The notes under the pieces: model-generated
Told to the model about the DNA's origin: nothing
Seen by the model: only the letters and a program-made list of their open reading frames with translations
The model's database searches: none
In this document: in pieces, positions 8,648 to 17,733 of the stretch
Numbering within the stretch: the stretch's first letter is position 1
How the letters are laid out: every line of letters starts with the position of its first letter
Position numbers and translations under genes: made by a program
Assembly (NCBI RefSeq): GCF_040250305.1
Contig: NZ_CP158190.1
Coordinates: 2,574,001-2,638,000 of the forward strand
DNA length: 64,000 bases
From: Peribacillus frigoritolerans
Lineage (GTDB): Bacteria; Bacillota; Bacilli; Bacillales; DSM-1321
Direction: 5' to 3'

Positions 8648-9919
8648 ATGCGCTGGATTGTTCTTCTTCTGTTATTTCTCGGAATGATAATAAATTTTGC
8701 CGATAAATCAATCGTTGGACTTGCCGCTGTACCGATCATGAAGGAATTTAATCTCTCCTATGCCGATTGGGGGCTAGTAGGAAGCAGTTATTATTGGCTC
8801 TATCCAGTGACTGGAGTTGTTGGAGCAGCATGGGCTGATCGAGCCGGAGCAAAAAAAGTGCTTGGATTTTTAATGATAATGTGGACTGTTTTGCAATTTG
8901 GTGTTTTGGCCATTACGGCTTTGCCTCTTTTGATTCTCTATAGAATTTTATTAGGGGCATTTGAGGGGCCGTTTAGTCCAGTTGCTTATAGTCATGTAAA
9001 TAAGTGGTTTCCGCCGAAACAGAAGGCATTCGCCACTTCCGTCGTGGTGTCCGGAGGCACTGTGGGTGCCATGATTGTGGCGCCGCTCCTTGTCTTCTTA
9101 ATTACGACTATGGGATGGAAGATAGCTTTCGCCTGCCTTGGTGCAGCAAGTCTTGTATGGTTCTTCCTATTCCAATTCACTAAGGAAAATCCAAATGAAG
9201 TATATGTAGAAGAAAATAAGAAAAAGAAAGAAAAACTAGAGAAATTAAACTTGAAAGATTTTCTCGTTCTCCTCGCCTCGCGTTCTGCATTATTTACAAC
9301 CCTAGCATATTGTTCAACCTATCTTCTTGTCGTTTGGTTTTCGGTTTGGCTACCAATTTATTTGGTAGAGGCGGTGAACATGACATCAGCTCAAATGGGA
9401 TATAGTGTGGCTATCATTGGTGTAGCATCTATCGCTATTTATATGGGTGTGTCGGTGCTATCCGATCATTTATTCAAAAATAATCAAAATTGGCGTGTTT
9501 CACGAGTCTTTGTCGTCGCTGGAGCGATGATGATAGGTGCATTATTTATGGCATCCAACACGTTTTTTCAAAATCCAATTTGGGTAGTCCTGGCAATGTG
9601 TTTTGCAAAAGGTCTCACGTATGCAATTATTCCGATTGGACCCACGATAATGATAAATGAGCTCCCTGAACGCGGCGGTTTGATGACGAGCATATTAACA
9701 TCATCGGGGAATATAGCTGGCATTATAGCGCCACTTATAACGGGATACATCATCAGTTTAGCAGGAGGCGACAAAATTGTAGGCTATAATTTATCTATTT
9801 GGTTCATGGCTGTTCTAGTCTTTGCATTTGCAATACTATTTGCCATTTTTGTTAAACCTACCTCTTTGAAAGGGAATATTGATGCCCAGCAAAATGAACT
9901 ACCTGAAAATGTTAATTAA
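8648..9919 (+). CDS. MFS transporter, probable organic anion:cation symporter
   Basis: The 423-residue membrane protein has about 12 hydrophobic segments in two halves, with a charged central loop near residues 180-200 (KKKKEKLEKLNLKDF). The loop between helices 2 and 3 carries a degenerate form of the MFS signature (WADRAGAKKVLGF). The overall pattern (FADKSIVGLAAVPIMKEF, WGLVGSSYYWLYP) resembles the ACS family that carries hexuronates, phthalate and other carboxylates with H+ or Na+. Placed between acyl-CoA dehydrogenase and acyl-CoA ligase genes, it is the likely importer of the acid degraded by the cluster. The start ATG follows AAAGGGG. Confidence 0.85.
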   Translation: MRWIVLLLLFLGMIINFADKSIVGLAAVPIMKEFNLSYADWGLVGSSYYWLYPVTGVVGAAWADRAGAKKVLGFLMIMWTVLQFGVLAITALPLLILYRILLGAFEGPFSPVAYSHVNKWFPPKQKAFATSVVVSGGTVGAMIVAPLLVFLITTMGWKIAFACLGAASLVWFFLFQFTKENPNEVYVEENKKKKEKLEKLNLKDFLVLLASRSALFTTLAYCSTYLLVVWFSVWLPIYLVEAVNMTSAQMGYSVAIIGVASIAIYMGVSVLSDHLFKNNQNWRVSRVFVVAGAMMIGALFMASNTFFQNPIWVVLAMCFAKGLTYAIIPIGPTIMINELPERGGLMTSILTSSGNIAGIIAPLITGYIISLAGGDKIVGYNLSIWFMAVLVFAFAILFAIFVKPTSLKGNIDAQQNELPENVN

Positions 9920-10075
9920 TTTGTGGCGAAGTCAGCTGAAATAAATATTAAAGTCCACTATGAAATGCCATTCAATTTAGCATAAAAAATTATCAAATAG
10001 GTGATAAGCCAGGTTTTATTCATAGTTGAAGAAAACGTATTGTGAAAATTCGGAAGAGAAGGAAGAGGGATTTAT

Positions 10076-11701
10076 ATGAATCATTTAATAAATAGGCCGT
10101 GGTATAAATTTTATAGAGATCCAAAAGAACTGAAAGTGCCTGAAATTTCTCTGTATTCCATTCTGAAAGAAACGGTCAAACTATATGGAGAGCGGGTTGC
10201 AATCATTTATGAACATACAAATACAACTTACAGTGAGTTAAAAGATAAAGTTGACCGCTTAGCTGCTGCGTGGAAAGAATTAGGCTTCCAAAAAGATGAG
10301 CGAATTGGATTAATGGTTGCCAATCATCCTGACTATATTATTTCATATTATGCTGCCCAAGCGCTTGGATTGATAGTCGTACAAATTAATCCAATGTATA
10401 CACCCCGTGAGCTTTTATACATTTTAAGTGACTGTCAAGTTTCTTATCTTGTGGCAGATCCGGACGCATTAAAAACTGTACGTCAAGTATGTGATTCATA
10501 CAAATTCAAAAATATTTTCGTTTCGCAAATGAGAAGTGATGATTCAAGTAGCGAGTTTTTAGACTTGGATAAGCTAAAAAAACATTCGTATCATTTGGAA
10601 AAGCAAGCATCTATCTCAACTACTAATGATGTTGCAGTTATTCAGTATACAGGTGGAACTACAGGGAAAATGAAAGGTGCGATGTTGACTCACTACAATT
10701 TAATCGCCAATTTGATGCAAGGTTATAGCTTACTTAAGGAAAAAATGCTACCTGGACAGGAAGTGATCTTAACTGCTGTTCCTCTATACCACGTTTATGG
10801 GATGAATTCTATAATGAATTTAGGGGTGTATATCGGGGCAACGTTGCTATTATTCAAGAAGTTCCAGGTAGAAGATATATTGGAGCAAATTAAAGAATAT
10901 CGTCCCACTTTCCTCCCGGGTGTTCCAAAAATGTACAATGCTTTTGTTAACCATCCACATGTCGAGAGGTACGGGTTGGATTGCTTTAAATTATGTTCGT
11001 GCGGATCATCACCACTACCTGTCGAGGTTATTAAACGTTTTGAGCATTTAACCGGAGCTGAAATTTTAGAAGCGTTCGGACTATCTGAAGCCTCACCGTT
11101 AACACACCGAAATCCACTTATTGGAATGAGGAAGGTCGGAAGTATTGGGATACCGGTACCTGGTACAGATAGTATTATCGTCGATGATAACAACCAAGAA
11201 CTGCCATCGAAGTGCATTGGGGAATTATTAATAAAAGGGCCACAAGTAATGAAAGGTTATTGGAACAATGAGCAAGAAACAAATCGCTCTTTACAAAATG
11301 GATGGCTATATACCGGAGATTTAGCCATGATGGACGAGGACGGTTATTTTTACATTGTCGGACGAAAAAAAGAAATGATCATTGTGGGGGGCTTTAATAT
11401 TTATCCTCAGGAAGTCGAGGGTGTCTTATATGAGCATCCAGATGTGAAGGAGGCAGCAGTTGTTGGTATTCCAAACCTAGTGAACGGAGAAACAGTAAAA
11501 GCGTATGTTGTTCCAAAAGATGGATGTCAAATCGATCTAGAGGAATTAAGAGGTCAATGCTATCTTAAGCTAACCCGTTACAAAGTGCCAAAGGAGTTTG
11601 AAATACGAGAATCATTACCTCGGAATACAGTCGGGAAGTTACTTAAAAGATTACTAGTTCAAGAGGAACAAGAGAAGGGAGCAAGGGAGAATGCGAATTG
11701 A
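10076..11701 (+). CDS. Acyl-CoA ligase (AMP-forming)
   Basis: The 541-residue product has all ANL-superfamily marks: P-loop IQYTGGTTGKMKGAMLTH near residue 195, the adenylate-binding EAFGLSEASPLTH segment, GWLYTGDLAMMDEDGYFYI, the hinge GRKKEMIIVGGFNIYPQEVE and the late catalytic Lys in NTVGKLLKR. It would activate a carboxylic acid with ATP and CoA, giving the substrate for the dehydrogenases encoded nearby. The ATG at 10076 follows GGAAGAGGG. The last 11 nt overlap the 3-hydroxyacyl-CoA dehydrogenase gene, so the two are translationally coupled. Sequence alone does not show chain length or aromaticity of the substrate. Confidence 0.9.
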   Translation: MNHLINRPWYKFYRDPKELKVPEISLYSILKETVKLYGERVAIIYEHTNTTYSELKDKVDRLAAAWKELGFQKDERIGLMVANHPDYIISYYAAQALGLIVVQINPMYTPRELLYILSDCQVSYLVADPDALKTVRQVCDSYKFKNIFVSQMRSDDSSSEFLDLDKLKKHSYHLEKQASISTTNDVAVIQYTGGTTGKMKGAMLTHYNLIANLMQGYSLLKEKMLPGQEVILTAVPLYHVYGMNSIMNLGVYIGATLLLFKKFQVEDILEQIKEYRPTFLPGVPKMYNAFVNHPHVERYGLDCFKLCSCGSSPLPVEVIKRFEHLTGAEILEAFGLSEASPLTHRNPLIGMRKVGSIGIPVPGTDSIIVDDNNQELPSKCIGELLIKGPQVMKGYWNNEQETNRSLQNGWLYTGDLAMMDEDGYFYIVGRKKEMIIVGGFNIYPQEVEGVLYEHPDVKEAAVVGIPNLVNGETVKAYVVPKDGCQIDLEELRGQCYLKLTRYKVPKEFEIRESLPRNTVGKLLKRLLVQEEQEKGARENAN

Positions 11702-12554
11702 TGATATCTCTAAATTAGCGGTTATCGGCTCAGGAACGATGGGATCACAAATCGCCATGATTTGCGCATTGAGGGGATATTCGGTTGTTTTGTATGATAT
11801 CAGCGATGAGAACCTAATAAAGGCTAAGAAGTCACTCCAAGGCCATATGGATAGAAGAGTACAAAAAGGAAGATTAATAGAGGAGAAAGTAAGTGATGCA
11901 TTTAGCAAAATGACTTTTTCATCTAAGTTTGAAGAGATGAAGGATGTAGATTTCGTAATCGAAGCAATTGTGGAAAAACTTGATGCCAAACGTGAATTAT
12001 TTACAAAGTTAGATAAGGTGACTCCGGAACATGCGGTTCTGGCAACAAATAGTTCGACAATTGTAAGTTCGAAAATTGCAGATGCAACGAATCGCCCGGA
12101 TAAGGTTTGCAATGTTCACTTTTTTAATCCGCCACTTGTCATGGAGCTCGTAGAAGTTGTGTGCGGTCCGCATACTTCGGAGGAGACAACTCAAATAGCG
12201 CTAGAGCTTATAAAGAGCATTCAAAAGGTACCTGTCTTGCTGAAAAAAGAAATTTCCGGTTTTATTGCAAACCGAATTTTAGGGAAGTTAACGGACGAAG
12301 CGGTGTATTTACTAGAAAATGGGTATGCCGACCATGAAGAAATTGACCTTGTTTGTACGAAAGCGTTAAACCATCCGATCGGGCCTTTTGCACTTATGGA
12401 TTTGACAGGCATTGATGTCAACAATTTCGTTCGCATGCAACGTTACCAGGAAAGCGGTAATGAATCAGATATGCCGGCTAAAATTGTACAAGAAAAAGTG
12501 CGAAAAGGAGAACTTGGCCGAAAAACAGGAAAAGGGTTTTACACATACGATTAA
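11691..12554 (+). CDS. 3-hydroxyacyl-CoA (3-hydroxybutyryl-CoA) dehydrogenase
   Basis: The 287-residue product is a single-function short HBDH. It has the Rossmann motif AVIGSGTMGSQIAMICA near residue 9, the VIEAIVEKLDAKRELF segment, the catalytic core NVHFFNPPLVMELVEVV with its His, and the C-terminal domain ending in KTGKGFYTYD. It oxidises 3-hydroxyacyl-CoA to 3-oxoacyl-CoA with NAD+, between the hydratase and thiolase steps encoded downstream. The start overlaps the end of the ligase gene by 11 nt and has GGGAGCAAGGGAG just before it. A hairpin follows the stop (12581-12612). Confidence 0.92.
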   Translation: MRIDDISKLAVIGSGTMGSQIAMICALRGYSVVLYDISDENLIKAKKSLQGHMDRRVQKGRLIEEKVSDAFSKMTFSSKFEEMKDVDFVIEAIVEKLDAKRELFTKLDKVTPEHAVLATNSSTIVSSKIADATNRPDKVCNVHFFNPPLVMELVEVVCGPHTSEETTQIALELIKSIQKVPVLLKKEISGFIANRILGKLTDEAVYLLENGYADHEEIDLVCTKALNHPIGPFALMDLTGIDVNNFVRMQRYQESGNESDMPAKIVQEKVRKGELGRKTGKGFYTYD

Positions 12555-12903
12555 TCCAAAAGACGGATTAAAAAAACGTTCATCAGTGGGGGGCATTCAT
12601 TCTTCACTGATGAGATGAGAACTACTTATGCATGTTCAGCAGCCGGATTAATGGTTGCCATACAGAATATCCATTCCCGCGCTTTTCAAGGAAGTAAAAT
12701 GGATAGGCATTATTAAAAGGCAGACGAATAAAGAATTTATATATAACTGATTTAAAGGATTCACAAAACCACCTTCTAAACTTAATTATATAAAGATATT
12801 TCCAATTTTCTGAGGTACAGAGATTTATTTAAAAGTCTGAAGTCCATATTGTTTCGAATAGTTGAAAAAAGAATACAGCTAAATATAGAGAGGAGTAGAT
12901 GAG
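12555..12903. other. Intergenic gap with a hairpin
   Basis: An 8-bp perfect stem, CATCAGTG (12581-12588) with CACTGATG (12605-12612), lies just after the dehydrogenase stop but lacks a T run, so it could be an RNA-stabilising or processing structure. The remaining bases up to the thiolase show short open runs without ribosome-binding sites and nothing I can name. Confidence 0.4.
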
Positions 12904-14088
12904 ATGGGAGAAGATATTGTTATTGTTAGTGCAGTTCGAACTCCAATTGGGCGTTACGGCGGTAATTTTAAGGAAATCAGTTCTGGTCATTTGGCGAGTA
13001 TTGTAATCCAAGAAGCTATTAAAAAGGCCGGAATTACGCCTCAACAAGTTGATGAGGTTATTTTGGGCGAAGTCAGACAATCGACTGAATCATCCAATGT
13101 GGCGAGAGTTGCAGCATTAAGGGCCGGGATTCCGGATATTGCACCTGCTTTCACAGTCAACCGGTTATGTGCATCAGGGATGCAAGCCATTGCTTCGGCC
13201 GTACAGCAGCTAACCTCTAATCAAGCTAATATCATGGTTGCAGGCGGTACGGAAAATATGAGCCGAGGTCCAATCTATTTAAGAAATACACGTTTCGGTG
13301 GTGACCGAGTTATCTTAATGGACTCTAATATGGAAGCCGGGCAGCAGCCACAAGAAATATACGGAAAACAGTTAGGTATGGGAATCACAGCAGAGAATGT
13401 AGCGGAGCGCTACAATATTTCTAGGGAAGATCAGGACACTTTTTCGATAGAAAGTCAACGAAGAGCTGCAAAGGCTATAGAAGCTGGAAGGTTTAAGGAT
13501 GAAATCGTATCTGTAGGGGTCATGGTTGAAAAGAAAGCGCTTACTATTGGGACGGATGAGCATCCTCGTCCTGAAACAACAATGGATAAGCTTACGAACT
13601 TAAAACCAGCGTTCAAAGAAAATGGGACTGTCACCGCAGGTAATGCCTGCGGCCGGAATGATGGAGCGTCTGCATTAGTGTTAATGAAAGCAGGCGAGGC
13701 TTCACGTTTAGGCTTGAAGCCGCTCGCCAAGATTGTAGACTGGACCGCGGCAGGAGTTTCTCCTGAAATAATGGGAATCGGACCGGTACCAGCAGTAAAA
13801 AAATTGTTAAAGCGTACGGAAAAAAAACTGGAAGATATCGGGCTTATTGAACTAAATGAAGCTTTTGCTTCTCAAGCATTAGCGGTTATTAGAGAACTTC
13901 GTCTTGATATAAACAAAGTCAATGTGAATGGAGGAGCCATTGCTCTCGGTCATCCAGTAGGAGCGACCGGTGCCCGCATCGTAACAACATTAGTACATGA
14001 AATGATCCGAAGGCAAGAATTGTATGGAATAGCGGCACTCTGCGTAGGAGGTGGTCAAGGCATGGCCATTATGTTTGAAACAATATAA
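12904..14088 (+). CDS. Acetyl-CoA acyltransferase (thiolase)
   Basis: The 394-residue product carries all thiolase catalytic elements: the nucleophile Cys in [14 protein letters not shown] near residue 88, the [10 protein letters not shown] segment, the His in [16 protein letters not shown] near residue 350, and the second Cys in [11 protein letters not shown] close to the end. It performs the thiolytic cleavage of 3-oxoacyl-CoA or the reverse condensation. The ATG at 12904 is preceded by GAGAGGAG. The hydratase and thioesterase genes follow in the same direction, so this forms the last part of the beta-oxidation set. Confidence 0.93.
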   Translation: MGEDIVIVSAVRTPIGRYGGNFKEISSGHLASIVIQEAIKKAGITPQQVDEVILGEVRQSTESSNVARVAALRAGIPDIAPAFTVNRLCASGMQAIASAVQQLTSNQANIMVAGGTENMSRGPIYLRNTRFGGDRVILMDSNMEAGQQPQEIYGKQLGMGITAENVAERYNISREDQDTFSIESQRRAAKAIEAGRFKDEIVSVGVMVEKKALTIGTDEHPRPETTMDKLTNLKPAFKENGTVTAGNACGRNDGASALVLMKAGEASRLGLKPLAKIVDWTAAGVSPEIMGIGPVPAVKKLLKRTEKKLEDIGLIELNEAFASQALAVIRELRLDINKVNVNGGAIALGHPVGATGARIVTTLVHEMIRRQELYGIAALCVGGGQGMAIMFETI

Positions 14089-14235
14089 CAAACAATTCGG
14101 TAGCATACGAGGATTGTATTTTATGGTAATGGTAATAAAACATTGGAGAACATCCCTAGTTTTTAATGGTTATATACCTTTTAAACGAGAAATCCTGAAT
14201 GCTTTATTAAAAATTAAAAAGGGTGTGTTATATAA

Positions 14236-15018
14236 ATGGGGACATTTACTAATATAGAGGTTTATAAAAAAGGACAGATTGCTTTTGTAATGATTAATCG
14301 TCCGAAGCAGAGGAATGCCTTAAATAAAGTAACTTTAGACGAGATAACAGGAGCTTTAGAAGCATTAAAACATGATGAAACTGTAGAGTGTATAGTGTTT
14401 ACTGGAAAGGGAGTTGAATCGTTCGCAGCAGGAGCAGATATTACTGAATTACGGGAAAAGACGGCGGGTGATGCACTAAAATCTGACGGTATGCAGGATG
14501 TTTATAATTTAATAGATGATTACGAGAAGCCTACAATTGCGATGATAAACGGTTTTGCTCTTGGAGGTGGATGTGAATTAGCAATGTCATGTGACATTCG
14601 AATTGCTTCTACAAACGCAAAAATTGGTCTCCCGGAACTAAACTTATCAATTATTCCAAGTGCTGGAGGAACACAGCGATTAGCTAGAATCGTAGGTAAG
14701 GGAAAAGCGCTGGAAATGATTATATTGGGGAAAATTATTGACGCAAATGAAGCGTTTCGTATTGGACTAATATCGGAAGTGACAAGTCCTGAGGACCTTC
14801 CCGCAAAGGTAGAAGAAGTAGCTTCTCAAATCCTTGCAAAAGGCCCATTGGCTGTTAAATTGGCTAAAATTGCTGTGAATTTTGGTGCTGATGTTGACCT
14901 GAAAACAGGATTGATATTCGAAAAATTGGCTCGAGCTGTTCTCTTTTCAACAGAAGATAAAATAGAAGGAACAACTGCATTTTTGGAAAAAAGAAAGCCA
15001 CAATTTCAAGGGAAATAA
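14236..15018 (+). CDS. Enoyl-CoA hydratase
   Basis: The 260-residue crotonase-fold protein has the oxyanion-hole segment SFAAGADITELR, the first catalytic Glu in ALGGGCELAMSCDIRIA and the second in GLPELNLSIIPSAGGTQRL, so both acid-base residues needed for hydration of 2-enoyl-CoA are kept. The start at 14236 lies after a weak purine-rich site (AAAAAGGGTG). It completes the dehydrogenation-hydration-oxidation-thiolysis cycle encoded across 3.7-15 kb. Confidence 0.92.
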   Translation: MGTFTNIEVYKKGQIAFVMINRPKQRNALNKVTLDEITGALEALKHDETVECIVFTGKGVESFAAGADITELREKTAGDALKSDGMQDVYNLIDDYEKPTIAMINGFALGGGCELAMSCDIRIASTNAKIGLPELNLSIIPSAGGTQRLARIVGKGKALEMIILGKIIDANEAFRIGLISEVTSPEDLPAKVEEVASQILAKGPLAVKLAKIAVNFGADVDLKTGLIFEKLARAVLFSTEDKIEGTTAFLEKRKPQFQGK

Positions 15019-15164
15019 GAAATATAATACTAAATAAACTGAGGATAAAATTATAAACTTATCATTGATACATAAAATTTGGGGTTGAAATGATAAAAGT
15101 AAAGTTTATAAATTTAAACCACTTAAAGAGAAAAATCGTGAAACAAGAAAGGATGGACTAGACC

Positions 15165-15569
15165 TTGCCAATAACATTGGAAGATATTCAGAAAGATTTT
15201 GAAAGCAATCCATTTCTTTCGCATATCGGATTTCAAATCATTTACTTTGAAGAAGGGAATGTCAAGGTGAAGTTAACAATTGAAGAATATTTGCTTAATA
15301 CAAATGGAACATTACACGGTGGTGTTTATGCTACGATGCTTGATTTTATCCTTGGAATGGTTCTTCGATCCGTCACAAAGACAAGATGTGTGACAACAAA
15401 CTTAACCATCCATTATCTAGCTAGTATGTCAGAAGGAGAATTATATGCTGAAGCAAAAGTGCTTCAGCAAGGATATAAACTTGCTTTTGCTGAGGGAGAA
15501 ATAAAGGACATGAAAGGAAATGTTATTACAAAGGGCATTGGAACATTTAAGCTTATTCGAGAAGAATAA
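15165..15569 (+). CDS. PaaI-family hotdog thioesterase
   Basis: The 134-residue product is a compact hotdog-fold protein. The pattern NGTLHGGVYATMLDFILGM holds the HGG turn and Asp expected for acyl-CoA thioesterases of the PaaI/YiiD type, followed by VTTNLTIHYLAS. It probably hydrolyses stalled acyl-CoA intermediates and frees CoA, a role such enzymes have in aromatic and branched-acid clusters. The start codon is TTG at 15165, with AAAGGATGG about 8 nt upstream; no ATG or GTG start fits better. Confidence 0.85.
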   Translation: MPITLEDIQKDFESNPFLSHIGFQIIYFEEGNVKVKLTIEEYLLNTNGTLHGGVYATMLDFILGMVLRSVTKTRCVTTNLTIHYLASMSEGELYAEAKVLQQGYKLAFAEGEIKDMKGNVITKGIGTFKLIREE

Positions 15570-15818
15570 AAAACGGTGATTAATTTGGGGAAACCTAAAA
15601 ACCATTAAGGGATAGTAATCTTTATACATCGAGTAATTCCATATATTATTACAGGTGCAGATAAAAGCTTAAAAGTCTAACAATTAGCATTTAAAAGTGT
15701 ATGGTTATAGATAAACATCAATTCGACGTACTACATTATAGATATAACGATATAAATAAGGCACTTGGCTACGAAAAAAATACACTCTTGATATTGATAA
15801 TAAAGAATTTTTTTTATG

Positions 15819-15842
15819 GGACAAATATTGTCCTGTTTTTTT
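15819..15842 (+). terminator. Short hairpin terminator candidate
   Basis: GGACAA-ATA-TTGTCC (15819-15833) is followed by GTTTTTTT. It sits about 250 nt after the thioesterase gene and could end the cluster transcript. Confidence 0.5.
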
Positions 15843-15920
15843 ATAATTTATCGCTAAAACTAGTGAGTTTTTTGTGGTTCTTGCTACCCGTAATACGCAC
15901 CATAGCTTGACCGTGATGGA

Positions 15921-15995
15921 GAAGTGAAATTAAAAGGCAAGAGTCCAGTAGGTTACCGGATTCATGCCCTCAAGATATATCCTATTAAACGGTAG
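15921..15995 (+). pseudogene. IS3-type transposase C-terminal remnant
   Basis: The frame from 15921 to the TAG at 15993 reads EVKLKGKSPVGYRIHAL and ends IYPIKR. This closely follows the end of IS3-family OrfB transposases, where a KLKG-SPV-YR stretch near the C-terminus is standard. No start codon and no upstream transposase coding survive, and no inverted repeats were found. I read it as a relic of an insertion at the end of the catabolic cluster; chance similarity cannot be excluded on so short a stretch. Confidence 0.45.
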
Positions 15996-15996
15996 A

Positions 15997-16581
15997 CTAG
16001 TTGCAAAACTCACTTATAACTTGCTTCTTTATTTCTTCAATCGGAAAACTTTGTTGATAGGTGGATATCATCAACATAATACCTTGTAGCACCGATGAAA
16101 AATATAACGATCGTTTCCTTGGTTCCTTTTCACCCATACTTTCAAATATTGTACATTGAAACTCAAATTGTTTAGCATTTTCTTCAATAATGCGATGACT
16201 GTATTTTATCAACTCTTCATCAGACTCCGGCTGAGTTTGCAGGTGCAGATAAAACCGATGGACTTCCGGTTTTTTGTGGATATTATCAATGGCACCATTT
16301 ACTATATGTTCAAGCTGTTCACGAGGTGTATTTGAGGTGAACGCTTCTTCCATGACTTCAACCACTTCCCTGATTCTGGCCTCGACCATTTCAGAAAGCA
16401 GTTCTTCTTTTCCTTTGTAATAATTATAGAGTAACCCTTTAGAAATACCCGCTTTCTTGGCTATATCGCTTATAGAAGTAGCGTAATATCCTTGTTTTAT
16501 AAATAACTCCATGGCAGCAGCGCGAATTTTTTCTTTGGAAGCTTGGCGAATGCGGTCATTTTCTTCAGGTGTACGTGGCAT
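15997..16581 (-). CDS. TetR/AcrR-family transcriptional regulator
   Basis: The 194-residue product has an N-terminal TetR helix-turn-helix (residues about 15-60: AAMELFIKQGYYATSISDIA, then KAGISKGLLYNYYKGKEELL) and a helical ligand domain with no clear effector. The ribosome-binding site GGAGGAT lies in the last codons of the upstream alpha/beta hydrolase gene, 7 nt between the frames, so the two are one operon. A palindrome upstream of that operon (17386-17407) is the natural candidate operator, implying autoregulation. Confidence 0.9.
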   Translation of the reverse strand: MPRTPEENDRIRQASKEKIRAAAMELFIKQGYYATSISDIAKKAGISKGLLYNYYKGKEELLSEMVEARIREVVEVMEEAFTSNTPREQLEHIVNGAIDNIHKKPEVHRFYLHLQTQPESDEELIKYSHRIIEENAKQFEFQCTIFESMGEKEPRKRSLYFSSVLQGIMLMISTYQQSFPIEEIKKQVISEFCN

Positions 16582-16588
16582 TTTTACT

Positions 16589-17341
16589 TCAATCCTCCAT
16601 AAAAGCAGTGAATTCTTGATATAAAATTTCAGAATGAGTGAGGGGCATCATATGATCGGCATCCTCTATTTCGATGAACCCGATGTTTGGAACCTTACGG
16701 AAACAATCGGCAACTCGAAAATTGTCTGCCAAGTCCTTTTTGCCGATAAAAAATAAAGTTTCGGTGTTCAATTCTTCTAATCGTTCCATTGCTGGCGGCT
16801 GAGGCCATTTCATGCAGAAATCAGCGGGCCACTTAAGAATGCGCCCGAAATGATGTCTGAGCATTTGAACAATGAGATCTTTGTGCGGACTATCGATAAT
16901 CACCTGATATGTTGGTGAATGAAGGGCAAGCTCTAACATCTTATCTATATTGGGTGCACTTTCCAATATTCTTTCATGATACTGTTCAAACTCCTTTGAA
17001 TAGGGAAAACCTGTTAAAGAAGGAGCAATTAACACAAGTTTTGATACTCTTTCAGGGTAATTAAGAGCGAAATCAGTTGCAATTTGCCCGCCCATGGAAT
17101 GGCCAATAATTGTTGCCTGATTAAGTTCAAGGTAATTCATTAGTGCCAGTACTTCGTCTACATAGTTTACATGTTTTATAGGGGATGGTGATTTACCGGC
17201 ACCACGGCCATCAAAAGCAATAACTTTGTAATCCTTAGATAAAAGAGATGCTAAAAATGTCCATTGCCTCAAATCAGTCCCACCACCATGAATAAGAACA
17301 ACAGGACGACCATTGCCAGTAATCTCGAAATGTAAATCCAA
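16589..17341 (-). CDS. Alpha/beta hydrolase
   Basis: The product is about 250 residues and has the alpha/beta hydrolase fold: oxyanion segment VVLIHGGGTDLRQW, nucleophile elbow GHSMGGQ near residue 95, a later Asp in FFIGKKDLADNF and the catalytic His in DADHMMPLTH. It acts on an ester or C-C bond of unknown identity. I place the start at TTG 17341, which has GGAGGGG 5 nt upstream and begins the conserved fold directly; a GTG at 17362 has no ribosome-binding site. It shares an operon with the TetR gene downstream and is divergent from the R2lox gene. Confidence 0.85.
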   Translation of the reverse strand: MDLHFEITGNGRPVVLIHGGGTDLRQWTFLASLLSKDYKVIAFDGRGAGKSPSPIKHVNYVDEVLALMNYLELNQATIIGHSMGGQIATDFALNYPERVSKLVLIAPSLTGFPYSKEFEQYHERILESAPNIDKMLELALHSPTYQVIIDSPHKDLIVQMLRHHFGRILKWPADFCMKWPQPPAMERLEELNTETLFFIGKKDLADNFRVADCFRKVPNIGFIEIEDADHMMPLTHSEILYQEFTAFMED

Positions 17342-17385
17342 TGCAACCCCTCCGTTTTTCACTGAATTTTCAGTTTTATTCTATT

Positions 17386-17407
17386 ATTGAATGAACGTTT
17401 AGTCAAT
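17386..17407. promoter_or_regulatory. Candidate TetR operator
   Basis: Bases 17386-17407 form a 22-bp imperfect palindrome: outer arms ATTGA and TCAAT around a centre of AACGTT, with 9 of 11 position pairs complementary. It lies 45 nt upstream of the hydrolase-tetR operon, in the right place for autorepression. The half-site TATTATTGAA that starts here recurs at 17488 and 17592. Confidence 0.5.
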
Positions 17408-17733
17408 AGAAAATGTAAATTAATTCCTAATGATCCATTCCGAATCATTGCGCTAACCAATAGAAAAAGCACAAATAATTATTGCCCTATTATTGAACAA
17501 GCAGGGAAGGAGAGCTTCGGAATCTCACCATTACCTTTGCAAAAGCCAATTCTAAACGGTTCCTAATTTGTTTCTTACCATTTCCATTACTTATTATTGA
17601 ATGCAATACCCAATAATGCAGAAAGCCTTTTATTCTTTTTTAAATTTAATTTTGCACCAGACCTGAATTTGTCCATACGTATAATTCCCTTTTTGCATAA
17701 ACTGGTAAATATATAATCGAAGGAGGAATATAC

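Noticed and set aside
12412..12618. 68-codon frame overlapping the end of the hydroxyacyl-CoA dehydrogenase
   Set aside because: It is mostly out-of-frame reading of a well-supported gene.
14051..14257. 68-codon frame between thiolase and hydratase
   Set aside because: It overlaps both genes and has no ribosome-binding site; the hydratase start is better supported.
15701..15910. 69-codon hydrophobic frame
   Set aside because: No ribosome-binding site and it runs through a terminator-like hairpin; likely chance in AT-rich sequence.
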